Assembly: GCF_051192575.1 (NCBI RefSeq)
Contig: NZ_JBPJSQ010000010.1
Coordinates: forward strand, 1-64,000
DNA length: 64,000 nucleotides
Direction of reading: 5' to 3'
Origin: Aestuariimicrobium soli
GTDB taxonomy: Bacteria > Actinomycetota > Actinomycetes > Propionibacteriales > Propionibacteriaceae
This document shows, in pieces, positions 35,876 to 46,358 of the stretch. Made by a program: the position numbers and the translations under genes. The notes beneath the pieces are model-generated. The model did not search any database. It was not told the origin of the DNA and was given only the letters and a program-made list of their open reading frames with translations. Position 1 is the stretch's first letter. Each line of letters begins with the position of its first letter.

Positions 35876-36325
35876 GTGGCTACCAAGATTCGTCTGAAGC
35901 GACTCGGCAAGATCCGCTCGCCCCACTACCGCATCATCGTGATCGACTCGCGTGCCAAGCGCGACGGCAAGGCCATCGAAGAGATCGGCCTCTACCACCC
36001 GAAGAACGATCCGTCGGTGATCCAGGTCAACTCCGAGCGCGCGCAGTACTGGCTCGGCGTCGGCGCCCAGCCGACCGAGGCCGTCGTCGCCCTCTTCAAG
36101 CGTTCGGGTGACTGGCAGACCTTCACCGGCGAGAAGTCGGAGTCGGGCATCGAGGTCGCTCCCGAGAAGGCCTCGAAGCTTGACCTGTTCAACGCCGCGC
36201 TGGCCGAGGCCGACGGTGAGCCCAGCACCGACGCCATCTCGAAGAAGAAGGCCAAGGATGAGGCTCCCGCCGCCGATGAGGCTCCCGCCGAGGAGTCGAC
36301 CGACGCAGAGAGCACCGAGGCCTGA
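35876..36325 (+). CDS. rpsP: 30S ribosomal protein S16
   Basis: A 149-aa protein. The conserved core is at residues 1-80 (MATKIRLKRLGKIRSPHYRI, then RAKRDGKAIEEIGLYHP). The remaining 60-70 residues are an Ala/Glu/Asp/Lys-rich tail, as in other actinobacterial S16. GTG start with CAGGAGA upstream. First gene of rpsP-khpA, followed after a terminator by rimM-trmD, a conserved cluster. Confidence 0.96.
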   Translation: MATKIRLKRLGKIRSPHYRIIVIDSRAKRDGKAIEEIGLYHPKNDPSVIQVNSERAQYWLGVGAQPTEAVVALFKRSGDWQTFTGEKSESGIEVAPEKASKLDLFNAALAEADGEPSTDAISKKKAKDEAPAADEAPAEESTDAESTEA

Positions 36326-36327
36326 GC

Positions 36328-36582
36328 GTGCTGCAGGAAGCCCTGGAGCACCTCGTCCGCGGCATCGTCGGCAACCCCGACGACGTGCGCGTGAAGGACA
36401 AGGACCTGCGCCGTGGTCGCCTGCTCGAGGTGCGGGTGCACCCCGACGACATCGGCAAGGTGATCGGCCGGCAGGGTCGTACCGCCTCGGCCCTGCGCAC
36501 CGTCATCGGTGCGCTGGCCGGTCGCGAGCAGGTGCGCGTCGACTTCGTTGACGTGGACCGCCGCGCAGGCTTCCGCAACTGA
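36328..36582 (+). CDS. khpA: KH-domain RNA-binding protein KhpA
   Basis: An 84-aa single-KH protein with the motif IGKVIGRQGRTASALRTVI (GxxG loop GRQG). KhpA proteins bind RNA, often with KhpB/Jag, and affect cell division and translation. GTG start 2 bp after the rpsP stop. Confidence 0.92.
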   Translation: MLQEALEHLVRGIVGNPDDVRVKDKDLRRGRLLEVRVHPDDIGKVIGRQGRTASALRTVIGALAGREQVRVDFVDVDRRAGFRN

Positions 36583-36592
36583 CACCACCATG

Positions 36593-36632
36593 GGCGTTGC
36601 CCCGCACCATCCGGTGCGGGGCAACGCCTGTT
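36593..36632 (+). terminator. Intrinsic terminator after khpA
   Basis: A 16-bp perfect stem GGCGTTGCCCCGCACC / complement with an ATCC loop, then TGTTTCT. It separates rpsP-khpA from rimM-trmD. Confidence 0.85.
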
Positions 36633-36687
36633 TCTGGCCCGACCGGACGCTTCACGCCAGACGTTTTCATGAGAGGGTGACCCCACC

Positions 36688-37236
36688 ATGACCGACACCA
36701 GCAACGACGGCCTCATCGCCGTCACCGTCGGCGTCATCGGGCGCGCGCACGGCATCCGCGGCGACCTGACCATCGACCTGCGCACCGACGAACCGGAGCG
36801 CCGGTTCGCCACCGGCTCCGTGCTGACCGCGGTGCAGGGCACCACCCGCCGCGCCCTCACGGTCGCGCACGCCCGCTGGCACTCGAGTCGTCTGCTGGTG
36901 ACCTTCGACGAGGTCGCCGACCGCACCGACGCCGAGGCCCTGCGCGGGGCCGAGCTCGAGGTGCGGGTGCCCGCCGACGAGCGCCCCACCGACGAGGGCG
37001 AGTACTACGACCGCCAGCTGGTCGGCCTGCTCGCGGTCACCTCCGACGGCGACGAGATCGGACGAGTGACCCATGTCGTTCACCTGGCCGAGCAGGACCT
37101 GCTGGCCCTCGATGTCGCCGGCACCGAGCGCCTGGTGCCCTTCGTCACCGCACTCGTGCCCGAGGTCGACCTCGCCGCGGGAACACTGACCATCGTCCCC
37201 CTGCCCGGGCTGTTGGACGACGAGGCCGACGCATGA
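36688..37236 (+). CDS. rimM: Ribosome maturation factor RimM
   Basis: A 182-aa protein that helps 16S 3'-domain maturation by binding S19. The N-terminal domain shows VGVIGRAHGIRGDLTIDLRT; the PRC-barrel half contains EGEYYDRQLVGLLAVTSDG and ERLVPFVTALVPEVDL. ATG start at the end of GAGAGGGTGACC. It overlaps trmD by ATGA. Confidence 0.95.
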   Translation: MTDTSNDGLIAVTVGVIGRAHGIRGDLTIDLRTDEPERRFATGSVLTAVQGTTRRALTVAHARWHSSRLLVTFDEVADRTDAEALRGAELEVRVPADERPTDEGEYYDRQLVGLLAVTSDGDEIGRVTHVVHLAEQDLLALDVAGTERLVPFVTALVPEVDLAAGTLTIVPLPGLLDDEADA

Positions 37237-37961
37237 GCGCGGTCGAGCCGGTGGGTGGGGCGCGCCAGCGGATCGACGTCGTCTCGATCTTCCCCGACTA
37301 CCTGGCACCGCTGCGGCTGTCCTTGGTCGGGAAGGCGATCACCTCGGGGCTGCTCGAGCTGGGGGTGCACGACCTGCGACAGTGGACCCACGACCGTCAC
37401 CACACCACCGACGACACCCCCTACGGCGGTGGGGCTGGCATGGTGATGAAGCCCGAGCCGTGGGGGGAGGCCTTCGACGCGCTCATCGATCCCGAGCGGC
37501 CGCCGACGATCATCGTGCCCACCCCGTCGGGGGAGCGGTTCACCCAGGCGATCGCCCAGGAGTTGTCGGGCCACCAGCAGTTGTTGTTCTGCTGTGGCCG
37601 CTACGAGGGCATCGACCGGCGGGTCTTCGACCACGCCGCCGCCCGGGCCGAGGTGCGCGAGCTCAGTCTGGGCGATTACGTGCTCAACGGGGGAGAGGTG
37701 GCGGTGCTGGCGATGGTCGAGGCCATCGTCCGCCTCATTCCCGGCGTGATCGGCAATCCGGCCAGCCTCGACGAGGAATCCCACTCCGAGGCCCACGACG
37801 GGTTGCTCGAGTACCCCGTGTACACGAAGCCGGCCTCGTGGCGTGGGCTCGACGTGCCCGAGGTGTTGATGGGTGGCCACCACGGCAACATCGCCGCCTG
37901 GCGGCGTGAGCAGGCCCTCGAGCTGACGAGGCGTCGCCGACCCGATCTGTTGGACAAATAA
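37233..37961 (+). CDS. trmD: tRNA (guanine(37)-N1)-methyltransferase
   Basis: A 242-aa SPOUT methyltransferase with a deep trefoil knot. Signatures: IDVVSIFPDYLAPL, DDTPYGGGAGMVMKPEP, CCGRYEGIDRRV and LSLGDYVLNGGEVAVL; the C-terminal EYPVYTKPASWRGLDVPEVL binds the anticodon stem. Last gene of the rimM-trmD unit. Confidence 0.97.
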   Translation: MSAVEPVGGARQRIDVVSIFPDYLAPLRLSLVGKAITSGLLELGVHDLRQWTHDRHHTTDDTPYGGGAGMVMKPEPWGEAFDALIDPERPPTIIVPTPSGERFTQAIAQELSGHQQLLFCCGRYEGIDRRVFDHAAARAEVRELSLGDYVLNGGEVAVLAMVEAIVRLIPGVIGNPASLDEESHSEAHDGLLEYPVYTKPASWRGLDVPEVLMGGHHGNIAAWRREQALELTRRRRPDLLDK

Positions 37962-37980
37962 CGTCACAATGAAGTGACGT
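37961..37980. promoter_or_regulatory. 20-bp palindrome upstream of the sdh operon
   Basis: ACGTCAC-AATGAA-GTGACGT: 7-bp perfect arms around a 6-bp spacer, starting at the last base of trmD and 90 bp before the sdh -10. It is unlike the Crp/GlxR site (TGTGA-N6-TCACA). A regulator site is possible; with a following ATTTG it could also be a short terminator. Confidence 0.4.
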
Positions 37981-38046
37981 ATTTGCGCTTGTCGCAGCGC
38001 ATGTCGTCGATTTCTCGGCAGAGCGGTCAATGGACGGGGGCGTCGG

Positions 38047-38075
38047 TTCACTCCCGGGTGGCATGTGGCTAAGGT
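38047..38075 (+). promoter_or_regulatory. sdhCAB promoter, leaderless type
   Basis: TTCACT (38047-38052), a 17-bp spacer and TAAGGT (38070-38075), which ends 7 nt before the GTG at 38083. Confidence 0.5.
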
Positions 38076-38082
38076 GCTGTGC

Positions 38083-38795
38083 GTGGCGACAACACTGACT
38101 ACTCACCAACGAGCGGTGCGATCCACGGTGGCAATGAAGGCCGTCATGGCCATCACGGGGCTGCTGCTGGTCGCGTTCCTGCTCGCGCACATGTTCGGCA
38201 ACTTCAAGGTGCTCCTGCCCGATGACGGCAAGGAGTTCAACGAGTACTCGCACTGGCTGCGCAGCTTCGGGTACCCCGCACTCCCGCACGGCGTGTTCCT
38301 GTGGATCATGCGCATCGTGCTGCTGGCCGCGGTGGTGCTCCACATGGTCTCGGCCTTCCGGCTGCGGGCGCGGGCGGCTGCCAACACCGGTGGGTCTCGG
38401 TACGTGACCAAGAAGAACATGGAGAAGAGCTTCGCGGCTCGCACCATGATCTGGGGCGGCATCATCATCGTGCTGTTCGTGGTCGTCCACCTTCTGCAGT
38501 TCACCGCCGAGGTGCTGAAGTTCGGTTACCCGAGCGGCACGAAGGCGCTGGCGCCGTACGACCGCGTGGTGGCCGGGTTCGGTGAGTGGTGGGTGGTCGT
38601 GTTCTACGGCATCGCCATGGCGGCCGTGTGCATGCACCTGTGGCACGGCGTCTGGAGCGCCTTGGCCACGTTGGGCGCCAACACCTCGGCCGCGGCCCGT
38701 CGCGTGCTGAAGGTGGTCGCGTACGTGATCGCGGTGGCACTCTTCCTGGGCTTCATGATTCCGCCGGTGCTGATTCTGACGAAGGTGATTGGACA

Positions 38796-38799
<4 letters not shown>
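38083..38799 (+). CDS. sdhC: Succinate dehydrogenase cytochrome b subunit
   Basis: A 238-aa membrane subunit with five hydrophobic segments, the single-anchor form that binds two haems, so no sdhD is needed. Likely haem-ligand histidines lie in LLAHMFGNFK, VLHMVSAF, VVVHLLQF and CMHLWHG. It feeds electrons to menaquinone by analogy with the Bacillus-type enzyme. The GTG at 38083 is preferred over 38065 by the -10 spacing. It overlaps sdhA by ATGA. Confidence 0.92.
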
Positions 38800-41644
<2,845 letters not shown>

Positions 41645-41671
41645 GCCCCGAGCCCGCCAACACCGGCGAGC

Positions 41672-41728
41672 CCACCACACGGCGGTCGGACCCTCATGGA
41701 TTCATGAGGGTCCGACCGCCGTGGTGGT
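41672..41728. terminator. Bidirectional terminator, sdhB / anti-sigma gene
   Basis: A 19-bp perfect stem (41680-41698 with 41703-41721) with a GATT loop, extended outwards by CCACCA/TGGTGG. It lies between convergent genes and has no T-tract on either side. Confidence 0.75.
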
Positions 41729-41733
41729 GAAGG

Positions 41734-42774
41734 TCAGGCTCGCAGGCGGGCGATGATGGCGTCGAGCTGCCGGGCGGTGTTCACCAACGGCAGGTCGGGG
41801 TTCTCGGCATGCATCGCCGGGCCGACCGAGTTGTAGTCCATGCCGCGAGCGAACTCGGCGATCACCATCACCCGATCACCGTCGACCAGCACGAGCACGC
41901 CGTTCCACAGGCCTTCCTCGTTGTCGACGACGATCATCTGGGTGGAGAAGTCGACCCGCACGCCGTCGACAGTGGTGGTCTTCTCGTTCTGGGCCTTGGC
42001 CGGCACGTCGCCGGCCCCCTTCACCCGCGAGGGGCAGGTGTCGTTCCAGCCGCGAATGGTGTCGGCCAGCGCACTGGCCTGCGCGGCCGAGCCGAGCTGA
42101 ATGAGGTGCGCCCTCGTGAACGTGCCACTGCCGTTGGTGAAGATCGCCGTCTTGGCCGCGACGATCCCCGGCTGCTGGGCGAGACCGTTCTCGCAGAGCC
42201 AGAAGGTCTGTTCCTCCGAGGCCGTGCCCAACTCGTCGAGCACCATCGGCGTGATCACGTCGCCCGGCTTCTGCAGGTAGATCTCCTGGTTGGTCGGCAG
42301 GTTGTCGCTCGTGATGGCATCGACGGCGGGCTTGCTGACCTGGCTCGCGGGTGAGCTCGGGTTGCCGGGTGAGCTGGGGTCGACCGCTGAACTGGAACTG
42401 CCGGAGGGCGTCGAGGTGGCGCTCGGCGCGACCGACGACGTGGACACCGAGGGCGCCGTGACGCTGGGTGCCGTGACGCTGGGGGTCGCCTGACTCGGGC
42501 TGCCGGCAATGTCGGGGCCAGTCGTCCGCTGGAAACCTCCCGTGCCCAGCACGACACCGGCGCCGGCCAGGACGGCGACACCGAGGGTCGCACCGGCAAT
42601 CGTGGCCCGGCGGGTCGCCCGGCGGCGATCCCCGAGGCGTCGGACTTCGCGTGCTTCGAGCATGGGGACCCCCTGGGCGTCGGAGCCGAAGGACTGCCAG
42701 GCATCGTCCAGTGGCCCGTTGGAATTCTTGAATGGCTGGTCGCCGGGGTTCTGCGGGGTGTGGACATCAGGCAT
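41734..42774 (-). CDS. Membrane protein partnered with the ECF sigma factor (putative anti-sigma)
   Basis: A 346-aa protein: a cytoplasmic N-terminus of about 55 residues, one membrane helix (about 57-78, ATIAGATLGVAVLAGAGVVL), a Ser/Thr/Pro stalk with TAPSV repeats and a folded extracellular domain (about 170-346) with two cysteines. The start at 42774 overlaps the sigma stop by 8 bp. No ZAS zinc motif is visible in the N-terminus, so the anti-sigma role rests on gene order and topology. Confidence 0.7.
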   Translation of the reverse strand: MPDVHTPQNPGDQPFKNSNGPLDDAWQSFGSDAQGVPMLEAREVRRLGDRRRATRRATIAGATLGVAVLAGAGVVLGTGGFQRTTGPDIAGSPSQATPSVTAPSVTAPSVSTSSVAPSATSTPSGSSSSAVDPSSPGNPSSPASQVSKPAVDAITSDNLPTNQEIYLQKPGDVITPMVLDELGTASEEQTFWLCENGLAQQPGIVAAKTAIFTNGSGTFTRAHLIQLGSAAQASALADTIRGWNDTCPSRVKGAGDVPAKAQNEKTTTVDGVRVDFSTQMIVVDNEEGLWNGVLVLVDGDRVMVIAEFARGMDYNSVGPAMHAENPDLPLVNTARQLDAIIARLRA

Positions 42775-43261
42775 GACGCGCCTCCAGATCATCGGAGAGC
42801 AGGCGGGCCAGGGCGGCCCGTCCGCGTGACAACCGGGCCTTGACGGTTCCGGTCGGCGAGCCGACTTCGTCGGCGATCTCGGCGACACTCAGGTCGCACA
42901 GGTGATGCAGCACGATGACTCGTCGCTGATCGGAGGGGAGTTGGTCGAGGGCCCGGTCAAGGGCCACGCGGGTGGGGCTGGGGGAGGCGTGCGCCTGCAT
43001 GGGCTCCAACGCCCGATCGGGTTGGCGGAAGGCACGTCGTGCCTTGCGCCAGCGGGAGACGGACAGGCGGTAAGCGGTGGTGCGAACCCACGCCTCGGGA
43101 TGCTGCTCGCTGTCGAGCTGCTTGCGATGGTCCCAAGCGCGGATGAAGGCTTCCTGCACACAGTCCTGCGCCTCGGTGAGGTTGCCGCACATGCCGTAGA
43201 CCTGCGCGACCAGCTTCGAGAAGGACTGTCGGTAGAAGGCGTCGAAGGTCTGTTCGTCCAT
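42767..43261 (-). CDS. ECF-type RNA polymerase sigma factor, SigE family
   Basis: A 164-aa sigma factor. Region 2 includes FYRQSFSKLVAQVYGM and EAQDCVQEAFIRAWDHR; region 4 is QLPSDQRRVIVLHHLCDLSV followed by GSPTGTVKARLSRGRAAL. Regions 1 and 3 are absent, as in ECF factors. On the minus strand AAGGAGGTG is ideally spaced before the ATG. The downstream overlapping membrane gene is the likely regulator. The 259 bp between this start and rplS carry a 16-bp direct repeat and the rplS promoter. Confidence 0.9.
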   Translation of the reverse strand: MDEQTFDAFYRQSFSKLVAQVYGMCGNLTEAQDCVQEAFIRAWDHRKQLDSEQHPEAWVRTTAYRLSVSRWRKARRAFRQPDRALEPMQAHASPSPTRVALDRALDQLPSDQRRVIVLHHLCDLSVAEIADEVGSPTGTVKARLSRGRAALARLLSDDLEARHA

Positions 43262-43377
43262 GGTTCGCCACCTCCTTCCTGACGTGTGGGTGACGGGCGT
43301 CGTCGGTGGTCAACTGTCACGTCTACTACGCCCGGGTGGCGGGTCGGGTTGCATGGGAGCGGTGGGTTTCGTGCCGA

Positions 43378-43408
43378 TTTCGCCGTGCGGCTCCTGCCAT
43401 GGCAGAAT
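43378..43408 (+). promoter_or_regulatory. rplS promoter, same architecture as rpsP
   Basis: TTTCGCC (43378-43384), an 18-bp spacer and CAGAAT (43403-43408). A 12-bp perfect palindrome CTGCCATGGCAG (43394-43405) overlaps the -10. Confidence 0.55.
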
Positions 43409-43444
43409 GGTCTGCTGTTGCCCGGCCCGCGGCTCCTGCCATGG
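43387..43444 (+). repeat. 16-bp direct repeat in the rplS promoter/leader
   Basis: GCGGCTCCTGCCATGG occurs at 43387-43402 and again at 43429-43444, 42 bp apart. The first copy fills the promoter spacer; the second lies about 20 bp into the transcribed leader. Confidence 0.85.
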
Positions 43445-43520
43445 GGGGATCGTCCGAGGACGGGGAACTGACCACCAGATACTTTCACGGGTGACCCATG
43501 GCACCGGCGAGGACACCATC

Positions 43521-43871
43521 ATGAGCCAGCTGATCGATCAGATCGACCAGGCGTCGCTGCGCGACGACATCCCCACCTTCCGTGCCGGCGACTCCGTCAA
43601 GGTGCACGTGAAGGTCATCGAGGGCAACCGCTCTCGTGTGCAGGTCTTCGCCGGCGTGGTGATCTCGCGCACCGGTGGCGGTGTTCGCGAGTCGTTCACC
43701 GTGCGCAAGGTGTCGTTCGGCACCGGTGTCGAGCGCACCTTCCCGCTGCACTCCCCGATCATCGAGAAGATCGAGGTCGAGCGTCACGGTGACGTGCGTC
43801 GCGCCAAGCTGTACTACCTGCGCGGTCTGCGCGGCAAGGCTGCCAAGATCAAGGAGAAGCGCGAGGCCTGA
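43521..43871 (+). CDS. rplS: 50S ribosomal protein L19
   Basis: A 116-aa protein at the subunit interface. Signatures: FRAGDSVKVHVKVIEGNRSR, VQVFAGVVISRTGGG, ESFTVRKVSFGTGVERTFP and KLYYLRGLRGKAAKIKEKR. ATG preceded by GCGAGGA. In many genomes rplS follows trmD; here it stands 5.5 kb away with the sdh operon between. Confidence 0.97.
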   Translation: MSQLIDQIDQASLRDDIPTFRAGDSVKVHVKVIEGNRSRVQVFAGVVISRTGGGVRESFTVRKVSFGTGVERTFPLHSPIIEKIEVERHGDVRRAKLYYLRGLRGKAAKIKEKREA

Positions 43872-43892
43872 GGCCTGCTCACTCCGCCCGAG

Positions 43893-43926
43893 ACGTCCCG
43901 GCCCCCTGTGGGGGTGCGGGACGTTT
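43893..43926 (+). terminator. rplS terminator
   Basis: A stem on ACGTCCCGGCCCCC and its complement, with a TGT loop and one bulge, followed by TTTTG, 21 nt after the rplS stop. Confidence 0.8.
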
Positions 43927-44040
43927 TGCGTGGGTCGACCCGCGGGCGCGCCGGGTGGCGGGCGTCGCGGCTCGTGCAGGGCACCTAGGATGAGGTGGTC
44001 ACAGGGCGCCGGGTGCGCCCCATCCACCGAGGAGTAGCGC

Positions 44041-44847
44041 GTGAGCGACGAGACCACCCCGCCCGTGGCGGACGAGCCCGAGGATTCGGGGACGACGAAA
44101 CCGCCGCGCAAGGGGGGGCTCCTCGTGCTCCTCGGCTGGGTGCAGGAGATCGTCGTGGTCGCCGTCATCGCCCTGGTGATCTCATCGCTGATCCGCGCCT
44201 TCCTGGGCCAGGTCTTCGTGATCCCGTCGGGCTCGATGGAGAACACCTTGTTGATCAACGACCGGGTGGTGGTCAGCAAGGTGACGTCGGTGCACCGCGG
44301 CGACGTGGTGGTCTTCAAGGATCCCGGCGGTTGGTTGGCCCCGGCCGCGCAGCCCACCGGTTGGCGCAAGGCCGCCGAGTTTCTGGGGGTGCTGCCCGAC
44401 ACCAGCGACCAGCACCTGATCAAGCGCATCATCGGCATGCCGGGCGACACCGTGAAGTGGAGCCCCGAGCAGAAGCAGTTGAGCGTCAACGGCACTCTGC
44501 TCGACGAGTCGACCTACCTCTACAGCGACGCCAGCGGCCTCGTCGCGCCCGCCAGCGTGGCCTTCGAGGTGGTGGTTCCCAAGGACACCGTCTTCGTGAT
44601 GGGCGACCACCGCAACGACTCCTACGACTCGCGCTGCCATCTGGCCGACATCACCAACGACGGACGACCTCGCGGGGCCTCGGCCTTCGTCCCGATGGCC
44701 GACGTCGTGGGTCCGGCCGTGCAGATCGTCGCACCCCTCGATCGCTGGCGCACGATGAAGCGCCCCGCGGTCTTCGACACGGTCGCCTCCGGGGGAGCGG
44801 CACCCGAGCAGGCCACCATCGTCCCCGAGGGGGTCGGCTGCCAGTGA
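44041..44847 (+). CDS. lepB: Signal peptidase I
   Basis: A 268-aa membrane serine protease that cleaves secretory signal peptides. A basic N-terminus and one membrane helix (about 33-55) precede the catalytic site: S65 in FVIPSGSMENTL and K128 in LIKRIIGMPGDTV. Box E GDHRNDSYDSR is present. GTG start with GAGGAG upstream; TAGGAT (43986-43991) is a probable -10. Its stop overlaps the rnhB start (GTGA). Confidence 0.94.
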   Translation: MSDETTPPVADEPEDSGTTKPPRKGGLLVLLGWVQEIVVVAVIALVISSLIRAFLGQVFVIPSGSMENTLLINDRVVVSKVTSVHRGDVVVFKDPGGWLAPAAQPTGWRKAAEFLGVLPDTSDQHLIKRIIGMPGDTVKWSPEQKQLSVNGTLLDESTYLYSDASGLVAPASVAFEVVVPKDTVFVMGDHRNDSYDSRCHLADITNDGRPRGASAFVPMADVVGPAVQIVAPLDRWRTMKRPAVFDTVASGGAAPEQATIVPEGVGCQ

Positions 44848-45482
44848 TTCGTCCCGGACGAGGCCTGTACGGCTACGAGCGGGCGCTCACCCGGGCCGGT
44901 TTCGCACCGATCGCGGGCGCGGACGAAGCCGGACGAGGCGCCTGCGCCGGTCCACTGGTGGCGGCGGCCGTCGTGCTGGCCGACACGCCTGCCCGACGGA
45001 TCACCGGGCTCAAGGACTCCAAGCTGCTCACCGCCAAGGCGAGGGAGCGGTGCTACGACGAGATCATGGCCAAGGCCGTGGCGGTCAGTTGCGTCAGCAT
45101 CGAGGCGGACGAGTGCGACGACCTCGGCATGCACGTCGCCGACATCCAGGGTCTGCGGCGGGCGGTGCTGCGCCTCGACGTGACTCCCGGCTTCGTGCTC
45201 ACCGACGGGTTCCCCGTGGACGGTCTGGGCGTGCCGGGACTGGCCGTCTGGAAGGGTGATCGGGTGGCCGCGTGCGTCGCGGCGGCCTCGGTGATCGCCA
45301 AGGTCACCCGCGACCGCCGGATGGCCGAGCTGGCCCAGCACTACCCGGACTTCGCGTTCGATGTGCACAAGGGTTACTGCACCGCCGAGCACCAGGCCGA
45401 GCTCGAGCGTTTCGGGCCCGTCGACATCCATCGCCGCCGGTTCGAGATCGTCAGGCGAGCGGCTACAGTGAAGGCACCATGA
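44844..45482 (+). CDS. rnhB: Ribonuclease HII
   Basis: A 212-aa enzyme removing RNA from RNA/DNA hybrids. The catalytic motif GADEAGRG contains D27/E28; further family blocks are LKDSKLLTAKARE, VLTDGFPV (third carboxylate), VAAASVIAKVTRDRRM and the closing HKGYCTAEHQ. GTG start overlapping the lepB stop; stop overlapping the DUF2469 start. An in-frame upstream extension is antisense-like noise and excluded. Confidence 0.94.
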   Translation: MIRPGRGLYGYERALTRAGFAPIAGADEAGRGACAGPLVAAAVVLADTPARRITGLKDSKLLTAKARERCYDEIMAKAVAVSCVSIEADECDDLGMHVADIQGLRRAVLRLDVTPGFVLTDGFPVDGLGVPGLAVWKGDRVAACVAAASVIAKVTRDRRMAELAQHYPDFAFDVHKGYCTAEHQAELERFGPVDIHRRRFEIVRRAATVKAP

Positions 45483-45790
45483 GCGCTGAAGACCTCGAAG
45501 CGTACGAGTCGAAACTCGAACTAGACCTGTATCGCGAGTACAAGGACGTCGTCGGCATCTTCACCTATGCGGTCGAGACCGAGCGGCGGTTCTACTTGTG
45601 CAACGCGGTCGACCTGAAGGTGCGCACCGAGGGTGGTGACGTCTACTACGAGGTCTCGATGGCCGATGCCTGGGTCTGGGACATGTACCGGCCCGCACGG
45701 TTCGTGAAGTCGGCGAAGGTGCTGACCTTCCGAGACGTCTCGATCGAGGAGATCGTGCACTCCGACCTGCAGGTGCCCGACCAGAAGTGA
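45479..45790 (+). CDS. DUF2469 protein
   Basis: A 103-aa cytoplasmic protein of a highly conserved actinobacterial family of unknown function, nearly always encoded between rnhB and yraN. Core: SAEDLEAYESKLELDLYREY, VVGIFTYAVETERRFYLCN, VYYEVSMADAWVWDMYRPAR. It overlaps rnhB by ATGA. An internal promoter, TTCGAG (45441-45446) / 17 bp / TACAGT (45464-45469), may add transcription 9 nt upstream of the start. Confidence 0.9.
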   Translation: MSAEDLEAYESKLELDLYREYKDVVGIFTYAVETERRFYLCNAVDLKVRTEGGDVYYEVSMADAWVWDMYRPARFVKSAKVLTFRDVSIEEIVHSDLQVPDQK

Positions 45791-45821
45791 GGTCCCTGCC
45801 GCGGCACTGACGGGCCGTGGC

Positions 45822-45872
45822 TGTGGACAAGTTCGTGCGACACGCCCACCCGTTCGCTGAACCTGTGGATTG
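45822..45872. promoter_or_regulatory. Two DnaA-box-like 9-mers in the DUF2469-yraN gap
   Basis: TGTGGACAA (45822-45830; complement TTGTCCACA, the form preferred in G+C-rich actinobacteria) and TGTGGATTG (45864-45872, two mismatches to the box) have the same orientation and start 42 bp apart. There is no other origin-like feature such as clustered boxes or dnaA/dnaN nearby. Confidence 0.35.
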
Positions 45873-45926
45873 TGCGACGAGGGCGCCGACAGCGCGTATC
45901 ACTCCCGGTAGAGGGAGGTGGTCGCG

Positions 45927-46358
45927 ATGGGCGACGACATGCCGGCGAACCAGAGCACGGCGAACCAGAGCAAGGGGAACCCAAGCACGGGGAACCCCAT
46001 GCGGGCGACGCAGGTGCTGGGCCGGTGGGGCGAGGAGCAGGCCGCGAGGCACGTGGTCTCGCTCGGGTGGACGGTGCTCGACCGCAACTGGCGCTGCCCG
46101 GTGGGCGAACTCGACCTGGTGGCCCGACAACCCGATGGCACGGTCGTCTTCATCGAGGTCAAGACTCGCTCGGGACGAGGGTACGGTGACCCGCTCGAGG
46201 CGGTGACCTGCGCGAAGGTGCGCAAGCTCCACGAGCTGGCGCTGTGGTGGTTGCGCGAGCAGAATCGGCCGGCGCGCAAGCTGCGCATCGACGCCATCGG
46301 CCTGGTCAGGGACCGCGAGGGCATCGACCTCACGCACGCCCAGGGGATCACCCGATGA
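45927..46358 (+). CDS. yraN: YraN-family putative endonuclease (UPF0102)
   Basis: A 143-aa restriction-endonuclease-fold protein. Core motif: LGRWGEEQAARHVVSLGW, GELDLVARQ, VFIEVKTRSG (the D ... ExK site). The ATG at 45927 is supported by GAGGGAGGTG 8 nt upstream. Residues 8-27 are encoded by about 3.5 tandem 15-bp units (NQSTA/NQSKG/NPSTG), an addition before the conserved core. The stop overlaps the comM start (ATGA). Confidence 0.88.
   Translation: MGDDMPANQSTANQSKGNPSTGNPMRATQVLGRWGEEQAARHVVSLGWTVLDRNWRCPVGELDLVARQPDGTVVFIEVKTRSGRGYGDPLEAVTCAKVRKLHELALWWLREQNRPARKLRIDAIGLVRDREGIDLTHAQGITR

Noticed and set aside
36593..36632. Dispersed palindrome after khpA
   Set aside because: Short perfect G+C stem, 4-nt loop and a T-rich tail fit an ordinary intrinsic terminator.
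41672..41728. Member of the dispersed palindrome class
   Set aside because: The stem is much more G+C-rich with a 4-nt loop and lies directly after sdhB between convergent genes; a bidirectional terminator explains it better.
45822..45872. A replication origin
   Set aside because: Only two DnaA-box-like words, no AT-rich region and no dnaA/dnaN/gyrB neighbours.
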